Below, piece by piece: positions 6,586-15,660 of a stretch of DNA of 31,282 nt (position 1 is the first letter of the stretch; every line of letters starts with the position of its first letter). The DNA lies in assembly GCA_964440935.1 (NCBI GenBank), contig CAYTTY010000044.1:1-31282 (forward strand). Direction: 5' to 3'. The DNA comes from WJJR01 sp964440935 (GTDB taxonomy: Bacteria > Zixibacteria > MSB-5A5 > WJJR01). The notes under the pieces are model-generated. The model searched no databases. It saw nothing but the letters and a program-made list of their open reading frames with translations, and had not been told where the DNA came from. Position numbers and translations under genes: made by a program.

Positions 6586-9500
6586 TTATTTCAGAAGCGT
6601 CATCTTCTTCGCTTCAGTGAAGCTCGGGGTCTGGATGCGGTAGAAGTACATACCGCTCTGGACCGCCGAACCGTTGTTGTCACGTCCATCCCACTCGACC
6701 GTATGCGTACCGGCCTCTTTCACGCCGGCGATCAGCGAACGGACTTCCTGGCCGAGGACGTTGTAGATGGTCAAATTGACCTCGGACGCCTCCGGCAGAC
6801 GGAATTGGATGGTCGTCGACGGGTTGAACGGGTTCGGGTAGTTCTGCATCAACGCGTAGCTGGTCGGAACCGGGCCCGCGCCGGCCGCAAACACCGTCAC
6901 CTCGTTCGACTTCTGATCGAGCCAACGCGTGTCGCCATTGACACCGGCGGCCACACCGTTGACCTCAAAGGTCAGGTCCTCGCCCGATACAGCGCCGTCG
7001 ATATGACTCGTGGTCTGATCGTCGCCGTAAACGTGCAGCAGGAACCAACCCTTATCGTTGACAACCGCTTCGCCGACGAGCAGTCCGGTACCGGTCTTGG
7101 CGGTGATCACATCGCCCGGACGCAGGCCGGTCTCGCTCATGTCGGCCGCCGACCAGAAGTCGCTGAAGCGATTGGTCACCGTCACACGACCCGTACGGTT
7201 GACGACCTTCGAGAGGTTGCCAGCCGGTGGCGGGCACGAGTAGCCGCTGGTCGGATAGTTCAGTGTCGCCGCCTCGGTCATGTGGATCCAGTAGCCCTTG
7301 GTCGGCTTCAGGCAGTCGAGGTCGTTCAGTTCGGCCGGACGATCGGCTGCCCACGACTGGATTCCATCGCACTCGGCGGTGAACACATAGTCGTAGTCGC
7401 CGTCGATCGACTGCAGCGCGTGGGCCCGCTCATCCCAGTCCTCCGGCAGGTACGAGATCGCATTCCAGCCGGTGCACAGGTTGAGGTCCTTATCGACGTC
7501 GACCGGAGCGCCTTCGATCACGATCGGACCAACATTCGGACCGGTCGGCAGGACCCAGTAGCCGTGGCACGGATCCATCGTTTCGAGATCGTTGAGCACC
7601 TCCGGACGATCGTTCGCCCACGAGATGTTGCCTTCGTTGCACGTCGCGCTGAACAGGAAGCGGTACTCACCGTCAATCGACTGGAGCACGTCTTCCACCA
7701 TCGGGCTCGACGGCAGCACGTTGAACGAAATCAAGGTCCAGCTCTCGCAGAGCGGAATCTCGATCGTACGGCGGCTGCAATCGAAGGCCGCGTCGAACTG
7801 GTTGCTGGCGAAGGCGGTCCACGGCTGCGGCGCTATGATCGGGCACACGCAGTTGTAGTAGAGCGTGATTTCGTCGCCTTCTTCGGCGCCTTCATCGGCG
7901 TCGGTGTTCGGATCGTCACCGATCACGTGGATCAGATAGGTACCGTCCGTTTCAACCGTCGTCACACCGCAGATCACGCCGTCCGGATCCATGGCGATGA
8001 TCACATCACCCGGAACGATCGGTGTGCCTTCGATGGTGGCGTTCTGTGAATACCAGTCGGCGCCATACGGCTGCACCGGAATTTCCGGCAACTCTTCGAG
8101 AAGCTGCTCGATTTCGTCACCGCAATCAACCTCGACAATTGCCGGACAGTAGCCATCCTTCATGATTCGAACACTGTAGGCAGCAGCAAGCTCGAACTCG
8201 AAGCAGAAGTAGCCGTTCGGATTTGCCGTCACAGTGTCGACCACCGAGCCATCCGGATATCCTACCCAGAGTTCAACAAACGCGCCAGGAGTGGTGTAAC
8301 CACAAACCTGACAACCAACCGGGCACTCTTCGAGGACGATATCCACCGGGCTGTCATCGCAATACACCGTTGAGCTGTACTCGCAGAAGCCGGGGATATC
8401 GACATGGAGTCCATACTCGTTTCCGGGCACCAGGCCTTCGAAGCACCAGTTGCCATTGGCATCGGTGGTTGTTGTGCCGATAAACGCGCCGTTGGAGTCT
8501 CTCAACTCAACCTGTGCTCCCGGAATCGGCGCTCCCGCGACATCGCGGAGCGTTCCACAAATTGCACACTCATCCGCACACTCGATGCAGACACTGCCGG
8601 CCTCAAACGTCGGCTGGACAGGTTCCTGATCCGCGTCGGTCAACAGCGCGAAACAACCGTCGGCGCCCTTGGAGGGCACGAGTGTCGTCGAATCGATAAC
8701 GACCGTATCCGGGCAGTCGCTGTCATTGATGATCTCGAAGTACAGGGTGGCAAGCTTGCCACATCCGGTGTCGATCCACGTCGTATCGAAGACCACGGCT
8801 GATATGCAGATCTCGCCGGATACATCGTCGAAGTAGATGTCCTTCGTGCCGTTGATCGAATCAACACGCGAACCGTCGAAGTCGCCGCCGAGAATGCGGA
8901 TGTTGCCGGTCGCGTAGGTCAGGCCGAGCGAAATGCCGCTCGCCGGGAAGTTGTTGCAGAAGTTGACCATCACCGGAACGGTGTCGCCCAACTGCCCGCA
9001 ATTGTCACCGACCCAGATACTGGCTTCCTTCTCGATCGGCGCTTCTTCGACGCACAGCTTCACGATTACGATACCCGGTGCACCGATCGCCGGCGCATCG
9101 ACGGTAATCGTATCGTAGTAACAGCCCGCATCAAGACCGGCATGGTCAACCGCGAGATCGACCGTCGACGGCTCGTTGCCGTTGTAGTTATTGAGTTGGA
9201 GCCACGGCTGGTTGTTCGACGCAATCCACGGGAATCCGCCCGGACACTCCTGGCTGGCATTGAAGATATCCAGGAACTGATCCGGCGGCGTCGGTCCGCC
9301 AACCACGGCGTTGAATTCATAGTAGGTGCTGTCGAGACCCAGAATCGGCTCGCAACACTCTAACACTTCGACTTCGATACAGAGCCGATCGTCGGGCAGG
9401 ATCTTTGATCCGGCCGGGAGGATGACGCGATAGAACTCGATGCACTCGAAATACGTGCCCGGTTCCAGACCGTCCAGATCGAGGCACAGCAGAGCCGAAT

Positions 9501-12500
9501 CCGGTGTCTGGCCGTGATCCGGATCGAGTGAATTCGGGCCCAGGAAGGTGCTGTCATCCCAGTACGACGTCCATCCGTCGATACAACCCTGAATGTCCGA
9601 GTCGATGTGGATCCACTCGCAATACTGGTTCGCGTAGTCTTTGACACAGTCCGGTTGGCATGGGTCATAGACAACGCGAATGGTATCCGGTTCCACTTGC
9701 ACGTGCGACTGATCGCAAATACTCTCGACGACCAGCTTTACGCAGACCGAATCCTGGAAGGTTTCGCCGTTACCCGATTTCACGTCCGGGACGACTTCGG
9801 CATCCACATAGATCTTCTCCATGTAGGTGCCCGCTTCCAGGCCGGTGATGTCGACAAAGACATCGAAGAACGAGTCGGTGGTGCCGGTATCCGGCTGGGC
9901 ATCGGCCCAGTCGATGGCTTCACTCAGCGTCCAGAACAACTCCGCGCCGCAACCGGTATTCTCCACCGTCACCTGCTGCGGATCGGGGTTGGTGTCGTTC
10001 TGCACCGCGTAGAAGCAGAGCGTATCCGGCGTCACCACGAGGTCCGGATCGGACAGTTCAAACACGGTGACCTTGAACGAGCATTCATTCGTATTGCCCG
10101 CGGCATCGGTCACGGTGCAGAGCACGTCGGTGGTGCCCAGTCCGAAGACCGAACCCGACGGCGGCACGCACTCGAGCGTCGCGCCGGGGCAGTTGTCGTC
10201 AAACGTCGTTGAATACTCAACCACCGAACCGGTATCGCCGCACGGGACTTCGACCTCGATGTCGGCCGGACAAGTGATTGCCGGGAGCGTGGTGTCCTCG
10301 ACGCAGAGCGTGAACATACAACTGTCCACGTTGCCAGCTTCGTCGTAGGCAAAAATCCAGATGTCATGACAGCCGACCGGGAAGACCGATTGGTCCGGGC
10401 TGAAGAGGATATCGGTGACCCCGCAATTGTCATCAACGTTGGCAACAAAGTTGTTCAGATCAACCGTGGCTTCGCACGTACCCGGATCATTGTCCACGTA
10501 TTCAGTTCCCTGCGGACAGAACACCGTCGGTGGAGTCACATCTTCGACCGTCAACTCAAACGAACACGAATCCTTGTTCCCGGCGCCGTCGGTGACGATC
10601 AGCCAGATCGTATGCGTACCGACACCAACGATGGTGCCCTGCGGCGGATTCTGTGTGATCGCATCGGCCAGCGGACAGTTGTCTGTGATATCGATATCTG
10701 CGCCGATGGCGAATTCCGGCAGCTCAAATTCACAATTCGCATCGGTTTCGGCTGTCTGGTCGCCGAGCGTGCAGGCGATTGACGGCGGGGTGTTGTCTTC
10801 CACCGTAACGATTGCATCGCAGGTATCAGCCGCACCGGTCGGTTCAGTCACGATCAGCTTGACCGGCGTATCGCCGAGCGGATACGGACCTGCCGGTTCG
10901 AGCGCCAGCGAAATGTCCTCGCCGGTCGAACCGTTGTCGACCATCGCAGGCGTGACGTTGCCTTCGCAATTGCTGTCGGCGTCAACCGTCACATCCTGGC
11001 AGCGCGCCACCAGTTCATCGGACAGCGGATTCACCGTCACGTCAAACGAGCAGGTGTCGGCGTTGCCCGATTCATCCTGAACCTCGAACGTGTTGGTCGT
11101 TGTGCCAAGCGGGAAGTCCGAGCCCGACGGCAAGCCGGCCAGTTGATTGACCGGGATCGCCCCACAGTTGTCGCTGGTTTCAATGGTGTATGTGACCTGT
11201 GCCGTGCCACCACCCTGCACGTCTTCAAACAGTGTGGTGTCGTTCGGACAGACGATCACCGGAGCCTCAGCGTCGAGAACCTGCAGCAGGAACTCACACG
11301 TGTCGGCGTTGCCGGCATCGTCGGTGGCAATCGCCATCACCGGAGTGACACTCGCCGAGAAGAAGCCCGACGGTGGATCATAGACAATGTCCACGTCCTG
11401 ATCGCAGTTGTCGGTGGCCGTGGCCCGGTTGTTGGCTTCAAAGTCGATGTTCGCACCACATTCACCGGGATCGTTATCAACAAACCAGTCACCCTCGCAT
11501 GTGATTGTCGGCGGCGTATTGTCCTGAACCGTGATCAGCGCGTCGCACGTGTCGGCGTCGCCTTCGTCGTTCGACGCAATCAGCATGACCTGCGTATCGC
11601 CGAGCTCGTACGGACCGGCCGGTTCGAGCGTCAGCGACGTGTACCCGGTCGAGCCGTTGTCCACCTCTTCAGCGGTGACGTCGGCTTGGCAGCTCGCATC
11701 GGCGTCGACCAGCACATCCTGGCACACCGCCACGACCGGTACCTCACCTTCGGTCACTTCAATCGTAAAGCTGCATGTATCGGCGTTGCCGCATTCGTCA
11801 ACGGCCTCAAAGGTTACCTGAGTGATGCCGACCACAAAGGCGCTACCGGAGGCCGGTCCGTTGATCAGGTTGATCGTCGGGTCGGCATCGCAATTGTCAA
11901 TTGCGGTCGCAGGATCGTAATTTACGATAGCGCTGCCCGAACCCGGAGAATCTTCCTCGACGACGATGTCGGCCGGACAGGTGATGACCGGTGCTTCCGT
12001 ATCGTCCACCGTGATAATCTGTATGCAGGTGTCGGCATTGCCGGCGTCATCGGTGGCCACCCACAGGCGCTCGATTGTACCGCCGCATGGAACGCCACCG
12101 GTGTTATCCGTTTCCGTAAAGTCGAGACTGACGCCCGGACAGTTGTCATCCGCCGTCACATTCGCCGGAGTCGGCACATCGGCCAGACACGAGACCGTCG
12201 TGTCATCAGGACAACCCGACAGCGACGGGATGCCGTTGTCGATGACCGTCAACTGGAACATGCAGGAGTCTTTCAGGCCCGCACCATCCTCGACAACCAG
12301 GTAGATGTCCGTCACACCCGGTCCAACCGGCGTGCCCGGCTCCGGATTCTGACGAATCGTCGCGCCGGGGCAGTTGTCGTCGAAACTGTAACTCTGAGTG
12401 AATGTCGTGTAATCCGGCACATTGACTACGCAATCCTGGTCGCCGGTAAAGGCATCGCTCAGCGTGAAATTGCATGTGATCGTCGGCGGCGTGTTGTCCT

Positions 12501-13350
12501 GAACCGTGATGATCGCGTCGCAGGTGTCCGACAGGCCTTCGGGGTCGGTCACAATCAACTGAACGTTATTGTCGCCCAGTGCGTACGGACCCGGAGGAAC
12601 CAGATCATACAGCAGTTCGCCGGGATCGCTTTCCGCGTCCGACGAGCCGTTGTTGACCTGCTCGCCATCCACATCAGCCATGCAATTGCTGTCGGCATCC
12701 ACCACAATATCCTGGCAGATTGCCGTCGGCGGCGTATTTGACGGGCCACCGCCGGTTCCTACCGTCACGATCCCCTTATCGAACGAGGGAGCAAAGCCCT
12801 GGTTGTTGATGTCGACGTACTGCAGATGATTCGCCGGATCGGTACACGTGGTATCGACTTCGAACGTTCCATCGGCGGCCCCGACATTGGCCAACAGATA
12901 CAGCGAACCTTCCGAATCCGATCCGGCCGTGAGCGTGGCACCGAATAGTTTGTTGCGCACAAACAACACACCCCACGGATTGGCGGTGACCGGGTGAGAG
13001 ATCGTGTCGCCCTGATAGGCAATGTTTCGGAACCCCACACCGCACTCAATCGCGTTCAGTGAATCATAATGGTTGAACAGCTTAATGTCAGACAGCGCGC
13101 CGGAGTTTGGCAGGCGCTCGCGATTGCGCATGGCGAGATCAGTGGGATACGCCCCCGGATTCACATCGCGAATGATCAGCGGGCAGACAATGCCGACCAA
13201 TTCGACGTCGTTTGTGAACAGAATCGGGATTTCAACATCGGTTGAGCCCGGCGGTACAGACACGTCGGGGATATCGACCGTGTTGACCGCCATGGCCGGC
13301 GCGGTACACAACACCACCGCGGCGACCGCCAGCAAGAGTACTCGTTTCAT
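6586..13350 (-). CDS. Giant exported multidomain surface protein with 11 HYR repeats
   Basis: 2254 residues. The start at 13350 has AAGGAGGACGAATTAC upstream and gives the signal peptide MKRVLLLAVAAVVLCTAPAM. Domains in order: a cohesin-like domain (about 22-200); eleven HYR repeats of about 80 residues (about 207-1100), each with patterns such as DNTPPTITC, DNCPG and AGNxDTCxF; three BACON-like/Ig segments (about 1105-1430, FWTLSEAIDW, ITGLEAGTY); a second cohesin-like domain (about 1437-1588); two carboxypeptidase-regulatory-like domains (about 1590-1750, GAPIPGAQVELRD); a GDVI/HVIGDDP module (about 1757-1855); two GYW-type modules (about 1867-1935 and 1955-2032); a second GDVI module (about 2057-2155); and a FlgD-Ig/Por-type sorting domain (NYPNPFNPSTTIQFRLPEAS, YNVLGQEVRSL, GMYFYRIQ). 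The many paired cysteines suggest a disulfide-stabilised fibre or adhesin outside the cell. First gene of a two-gene operon. Confidence 0.9.
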   Translation of the reverse strand: MKRVLLLAVAAVVLCTAPAMAVNTVDIPDVSVPPGSTDVEIPILFTNDVELVGIVCPLIIRDVNPGAYPTDLAMRNRERLPNSGALSDIKLFNHYDSLNAIECGVGFRNIAYQGDTISHPVTANPWGVLFVRNKLFGATLTAGSDSEGSLYLLANVGAADGTFEVDTTCTDPANHLQYVDINNQGFAPSFDKGIVTVGTGGGPSNTPPTAICQDIVVDADSNCMADVDGEQVNNGSSDAESDPGELLYDLVPPGPYALGDNNVQLIVTDPEGLSDTCDAIITVQDNTPPTITCNFTLSDAFTGDQDCVVNVPDYTTFTQSYSFDDNCPGATIRQNPEPGTPVGPGVTDIYLVVEDGAGLKDSCMFQLTVIDNGIPSLSGCPDDTTVSCLADVPTPANVTADDNCPGVSLDFTETDNTGGVPCGGTIERLWVATDDAGNADTCIQIITVDDTEAPVITCPADIVVEEDSPGSGSAIVNYDPATAIDNCDADPTINLINGPASGSAFVVGITQVTFEAVDECGNADTCSFTIEVTEGEVPVVAVCQDVLVDADASCQADVTAEEVDNGSTGYTSLTLEPAGPYELGDTQVMLIASNDEGDADTCDALITVQDNTPPTITCEGDWFVDNDPGECGANIDFEANNRATATDNCDQDVDIVYDPPSGFFSASVTPVMAIATDDAGNADTCEFLLQVLDAEAPVIVCPNDTTLFEDVQGGGTAQVTYTIETSDNCGAIPVNQLAGLPSGSDFPLGTTTNTFEVQDESGNADTCSFDVTVNPLSDELVARCQDVTVDADSNCEGNVTPAMVDNGSTGEDISLALEPAGPYPLGDTPVKLIVTEPTGAADTCDAIVTVEDNTPPSIACTLGDQTAETDANCEFELPEFAIGADIDITDNCPLADAITQNPPQGTIVGVGTHTIWLIVTDGAGNKDSCSFELTVEDVTPPTVFCPQGTEYVDNDPGTCEATVDLNNFVANVDDNCGVTDILFSPDQSVFPVGCHDIWIFAYDEAGNVDSCMFTLCVEDTTLPAITCPADIEVEVPCGDTGSVVEYSTTFDDNCPGATLECVPPSGSVFGLGTTDVLCTVTDAAGNTNECSFKVTVFELSDPDLVVTPDTLCFYAVQNDTNPDPQQVTVENTGCGAELFWTLSEAIDWADAQPDTGTTDSFFDVFVDITGLEAGTYMEKIYVDAEVVPDVKSGNGETFQDSVCVKLVVESICDQSHVQVEPDTIRVVYDPCQPDCVKDYANQYCEWIHIDSDIQGCIDGWTSYWDDSTFLGPNSLDPDHGQTPDSALLCLDLDGLEPGTYFECIEFYRVILPAGSKILPDDRLCIEVEVLECCEPILGLDSTYYEFNAVVGGPTPPDQFLDIFNASQECPGGFPWIASNNQPWLQLNNYNGNEPSTVDLAVDHAGLDAGCYYDTITVDAPAIGAPGIVIVKLCVEEAPIEKEASIWVGDNCGQLGDTVPVMVNFCNNFPASGISLGLTYATGNIRILGGDFDGSRVDSINGTKDIYFDDVSGEICISAVVFDTTWIDTGCGKLATLYFEIINDSDCPDTVVIDSTTLVPSKGADGCFALLTDADQEPVQPTFEAGSVCIECADECAICGTLRDVAGAPIPGAQVELRDSNGAFIGTTTTDANGNWCFEGLVPGNEYGLHVDIPGFCEYSSTVYCDDSPVDIVLEECPVGCQVCGYTTPGAFVELWVGYPDGSVVDTVTANPNGYFCFEFELAAAYSVRIMKDGYCPAIVEVDCGDEIEQLLEELPEIPVQPYGADWYSQNATIEGTPIVPGDVIIAMDPDGVICGVTTVETDGTYLIHVIGDDPNTDADEGAEEGDEITLYYNCVCPIIAPQPWTAFASNQFDAAFDCSRRTIEIPLCESWTLISFNVLPSSPMVEDVLQSIDGEYRFLFSATCNEGNISWANDRPEVLNDLETMDPCHGYWVLPTGPNVGPIVIEGAPVDVDKDLNLCTGWNAISYLPEDWDERAHALQSIDGDYDYVFTAECDGIQSWAADRPAELNDLDCLKPTKGYWIHMTEAATLNYPTSGYSCPPPAGNLSKVVNRTGRVTVTNRFSDFWSAADMSETGLRPGDVITAKTGTGLLVGEAVVNDKGWFLLHVYGDDQTTSHIDGAVSGEDLTFEVNGVAAGVNGDTRWLDQKSNEVTVFAAGAGPVPTSYALMQNYPNPFNPSTTIQFRLPEASEVNLTIYNVLGQEVRSLIAGVKEAGTHTVEWDGRDNNGSAVQSGMYFYRIQTPSFTEAKKMTLLK

Positions 13351-13686
13351 GTAATTCGTCCTCCTTTGGAGACAGCTATACCAACTCTGTTTATGTCCAC
13401 AAATTGACAATGACATTCACCATGAGTCGAAGGCAGAGAGGAAAACTCCAACATTACGTTGTCAGGGTCAAGCCCACTTTGCCCCCATACGAATCCCGCA
13501 GGCTCGAAGTCTAAACCGGGCATACGACTCAACTTGGCGCGGCGGGAAGTCTCGAAATGTACCTTCAGATTAATCGTACCTCGTGGCCACGGCGGCGGGG
13601 AATCGCACACTGTTGAACCACGTTGCGCGTTTGCACACTTCCATCCGGTCAAACGATGTCCGGTTGGAAGGGCCTGTAACCGACGC

Positions 13687-13714
13687 AAGATACTGCTTTT
13701 CATCCACTTGTCAA
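13687..13714 (-). promoter_or_regulatory. Sigma70-type promoter for the giant-protein operon
   Basis: On the minus strand TTGACA (13714-13709), a 16-base spacer and TATCTT (13692-13687). The -35 is perfect and the -10 has four of six consensus bases. It implies a leader of about 330 bases before the giant gene. A weaker candidate nearer the gene (TTGTGG, 16 bases, TATAGC) lies around 13375-13402. Confidence 0.5.
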
Positions 13715-13738
13715 GTCGCATAATGTATCACTTTACCT

Positions 13739-13756
13739 CCCGGCAACATTGCCGGG
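13739..13756 (+). terminator. Short perfect hairpin followed by TTTG
   Basis: CCCGGCAA-CA-TTGCCGGG, then TTTGTC on the plus strand. No plus-strand gene ends here, so it may be an insulating hairpin or a remnant rather than a working terminator. Confidence 0.3.
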
Positions 13757-14082
13757 TTTGTCAATCAGATAGTGCTCAACCCTCATCACGCATGCATCGT
13801 GCCAAAGCCCCAAGTGTGCAGATCGGTGCACTCAGCTTCCCGCCTGCGGCGCTTGGTGGATTGAGACCTGTTGTCGGATAAGATCTTAAGTCGAAGGCCG
13901 GTGGTTGGCGGCAGGGAGGCGCGTCTGAGTCTTTCAATTGATGCGCAACGGGTTGCACACGCCCGGATGTTTTTGATATTGCCGGATGTGCGATAGCGGT
14001 TGTCAGAATAGATTTCCGATTGAGGAGAAGCGAGGCACCGTGTGAATCGCGATGACATCCGGGTGCCACGAGCCTTGGGGTG

Positions 14083-14244
14083 TGTTGAAAAACGTGTGTC
14101 AATGCAGGAGACGTGCTTTCGTAGGGGCGTATTGAATACGCCCTCTGCGCGTAACTGCTACGGGGCCAGGGCGTACTCAGTACGCCCCTACGGATGATCG
14201 CTTTCTCGGTGCGTGATATGATCAGTTCTTGCACTTTTTCAACA
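14083..14244. repeat. Palindromic element with terminal inverted repeats
   Basis: The ends are perfect 10-bp inverted repeats, TGTTGAAAAA (14083-14092) and TTTTTCAACA (14235-14244). Inside is a pair of 25-base arms (14120-14144 and 14168-14192) with only two mismatches. Each arm is itself a near palindrome, such as GGGCGTATTGAATACGCCC. It has no coding capacity. It looks like a MITE- or REP-type intergenic element. Confidence 0.6.
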
Positions 14245-14248
14245 GGCT

Positions 14249-14774
14249 CCTTGAGGCCCGTGTTACAAAACCCCCGAGAATCACGGCGATCGGGAGGGCG
14301 AGCCTCCTGGCGAGCCGCAACGGTATGTTCCACGCGGCGGCTCGGCGGGAGCCTCGCCCTCCCTAGTCTGAGGTGATGCTAGTCAGCAGGTTTTTCAACA
14401 GGTCCCTTGAGGCCCGTAGACGGGGGATTGTGCAGAGGCGGACGCACGAGCCTTGAGGCCCGTGTTGCAAACCCCCGAGAATCACAGCGATCGGGAGGGC
14501 GAGCCTCCTGGCGAGCCGCAACGGTATGTTCCGCACGGCGGTTCGGCGGGAGCCTCGCCCTCCCTAGTCTGAGGTGATGCTAGTCAGCAGGTTTTTCAAC
14601 AGGTCCCTTGAGGCCCGTAGACGGGGGATTGTGCAGAGGCGGACGCACGAGCCTTGAGGCCCGTGTTGCAAACCCCCGAGAATCACAGCGATCGGGAGGG
14701 CGAGCCTCCTGGCGAGCCGCAACGGGATGTTCCACGCGGCGGTTCGGCGGGAGCCTCGCCCTCCCTAGTCTGAC
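14249..14774. repeat. Tandem 201-bp intergenic repeat, about 2.6 copies
   Basis: The segment beginning CCTTGAGGCCCGTGTT occurs at 14249, 14451 and 14652. The second and third copies are exactly 201 bases apart and nearly identical; the first differs by one indel and a few bases. Copies are joined by a 46-base linker that starts with the same CCTTGAGGCCCG. Each carries a large imperfect hairpin whose outer 11 bp are perfect: GGGAGGGCGAG (14493-14503 in copy two) pairs with CTCGCCCTCCC (14554-14564). The last copy stops at CTAGTCTGA, 44 bases from the permease gene end, and its hairpin could serve as a terminator. A partial inverted copy lies at the right window edge. Confidence 0.8.
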
Positions 14775-14817
14775 AATCGCTCTACGATATCTGGTTGTTG
14801 TTCAAGATGTTACGGTG

Positions 14818-15660
14818 TTACCCATCTTGCCGATCCGCGGCCGCGGTCCTCTTGGTCAATGAGACCACCCAGGTCAGGACCAGGGCCACCCCGAACGCCG
14901 TTACAATTGTCGCCCCGGGCGGCAAATCGGCATAAAACGAAATCACCATTCCAATCACGCACACGACCAACCCAAACGCCCATCCGAAGATCAATCGGCC
15001 AACCCGGCCATTGAGAATCAAAATGGCCGCTGCTCCGGGGACGACCAGCAGCGAGAAGACCAGCAAGACACCGACAATCTTCACCGATGACGTAACGACG
15101 ACGGCAAAGGTGCCATAGAAGAGAAAGTCCCACAGCCGGATCGGCAATCCGTCGCGACGCGCCTGACGAGGGTCGTCCGTGATAGCCCACAGTGGCCGCC
15201 GCCACAGCCAGTGCAGCCAGCCGATCACCGCGTAGATAATCGCCGTTTTCACCAATATCGCCGGGGTGACCGTCAGAATGGAACCCACCAATAGCGCTTT
15301 GATGTGTTCCGCGCCTTCGGGCTGCCGCGCGACCGCCAGCACGGTGGCGGCGGTCGCGACCGCATAAACGATCCCGATTACGGCTTCCTGGGGAATGTCG
15401 CGCTCACGATTGCGCGCGAGTGCGAAAATGAATGCGCCGATCAGCGCAAACCCCAGACTCAGAAAGTACGATTCGTTGGAGTCGAGCCCGATCCCAAGCA
15501 AAAAAGCGACTGTCGAGCCGAAGGCGGCCACCTGCGCCAGTGACAGATCGACAAAGATCACGCCACGGCGAATCACGTGCGAACCGAAATACACGTGGAT
15601 GCCGGTTAACACCGCGCAGGTCAGTATCGGCCAGACCATCAGCTCGAGCGCTGCACTCAT
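14818..15660 (-). CDS. Metal ABC transporter permease (ZnuB/ABC-3 family)
   Basis: 280 residues with about eight predicted membrane segments, typical for ABC-3 permeases of zinc/manganese importers. Family features visible include GSHVIRRGVIFVDLSLAQVA near residues 26-45 (the conserved start of the core, usually followed by Gly/Ala-rich helices), AVIGIVYAVATAATVLAV at about 93-110, and VVTSSVKIVGVLLVFSLLVV at about 188-207. It would carry metal delivered by the binding protein across the inner membrane. Its ATG overlaps the TGA of the binding-protein gene (ATGA, 15657-15660), so the two are translationally coupled. It is the last gene of the cluster, and no ATPase gene follows; the repeat cluster comes next. 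Confidence 0.93.
   Translation of the reverse strand: MSAALELMVWPILTCAVLTGIHVYFGSHVIRRGVIFVDLSLAQVAAFGSTVAFLLGIGLDSNESYFLSLGFALIGAFIFALARNRERDIPQEAVIGIVYAVATAATVLAVARQPEGAEHIKALLVGSILTVTPAILVKTAIIYAVIGWLHWLWRRPLWAITDDPRQARRDGLPIRLWDFLFYGTFAVVVTSSVKIVGVLLVFSLLVVPGAAAILILNGRVGRLIFGWAFGLVVCVIGMVISFYADLPPGATIVTAFGVALVLTWVVSLTKRTAAADRQDG

Larger units (their letters stand above)
13351..14082. other. Intergenic leader and spacer, no supported gene
   Basis: The part nearest the giant gene is its predicted long 5' leader. I see no recognisable riboswitch core in it. An 8-bp perfect hairpin CCCGGCAA-CA-TTGCCGGG with TTTG after it on the plus strand lies at 13739-13756, just upstream of the promoter. 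Frames across 13347-13721 and 13776-14333 look like chance translation (Arg/Pro/Ser-rich, no ribosome sites, one running into the repeat cluster). Confidence 0.5.

Noticed and set aside
6532..8049. 505-codon plus-strand frame opposite the giant gene
   Set aside because: Antisense shadow. The minus strand has continuous domain-rich coding here, while the plus frame is Arg/Val/His-rich with no motif or ribosome site.
11143..12741. 532-codon plus-strand frame opposite the HYR array
   Set aside because: It mirrors the repeats on the other strand; the long frame follows from codon bias of the repeated coding sequence.
13347..13721. 124-codon minus-strand frame ahead of the giant gene
   Set aside because: Its start lies upstream of the predicted -35, it has no ribosome site or motif, and it overlaps the likely 5' leader.
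13776..14333. 185-codon minus-strand frame
   Set aside because: It starts inside the 201-bp repeat and crosses the palindromic element, so it is not a conserved gene.
14249..14774. CRISPR-like tandem array
   Set aside because: The unit is 201 bases, spacers are identical, and no cas genes are present; it is an ordinary tandem repeat.
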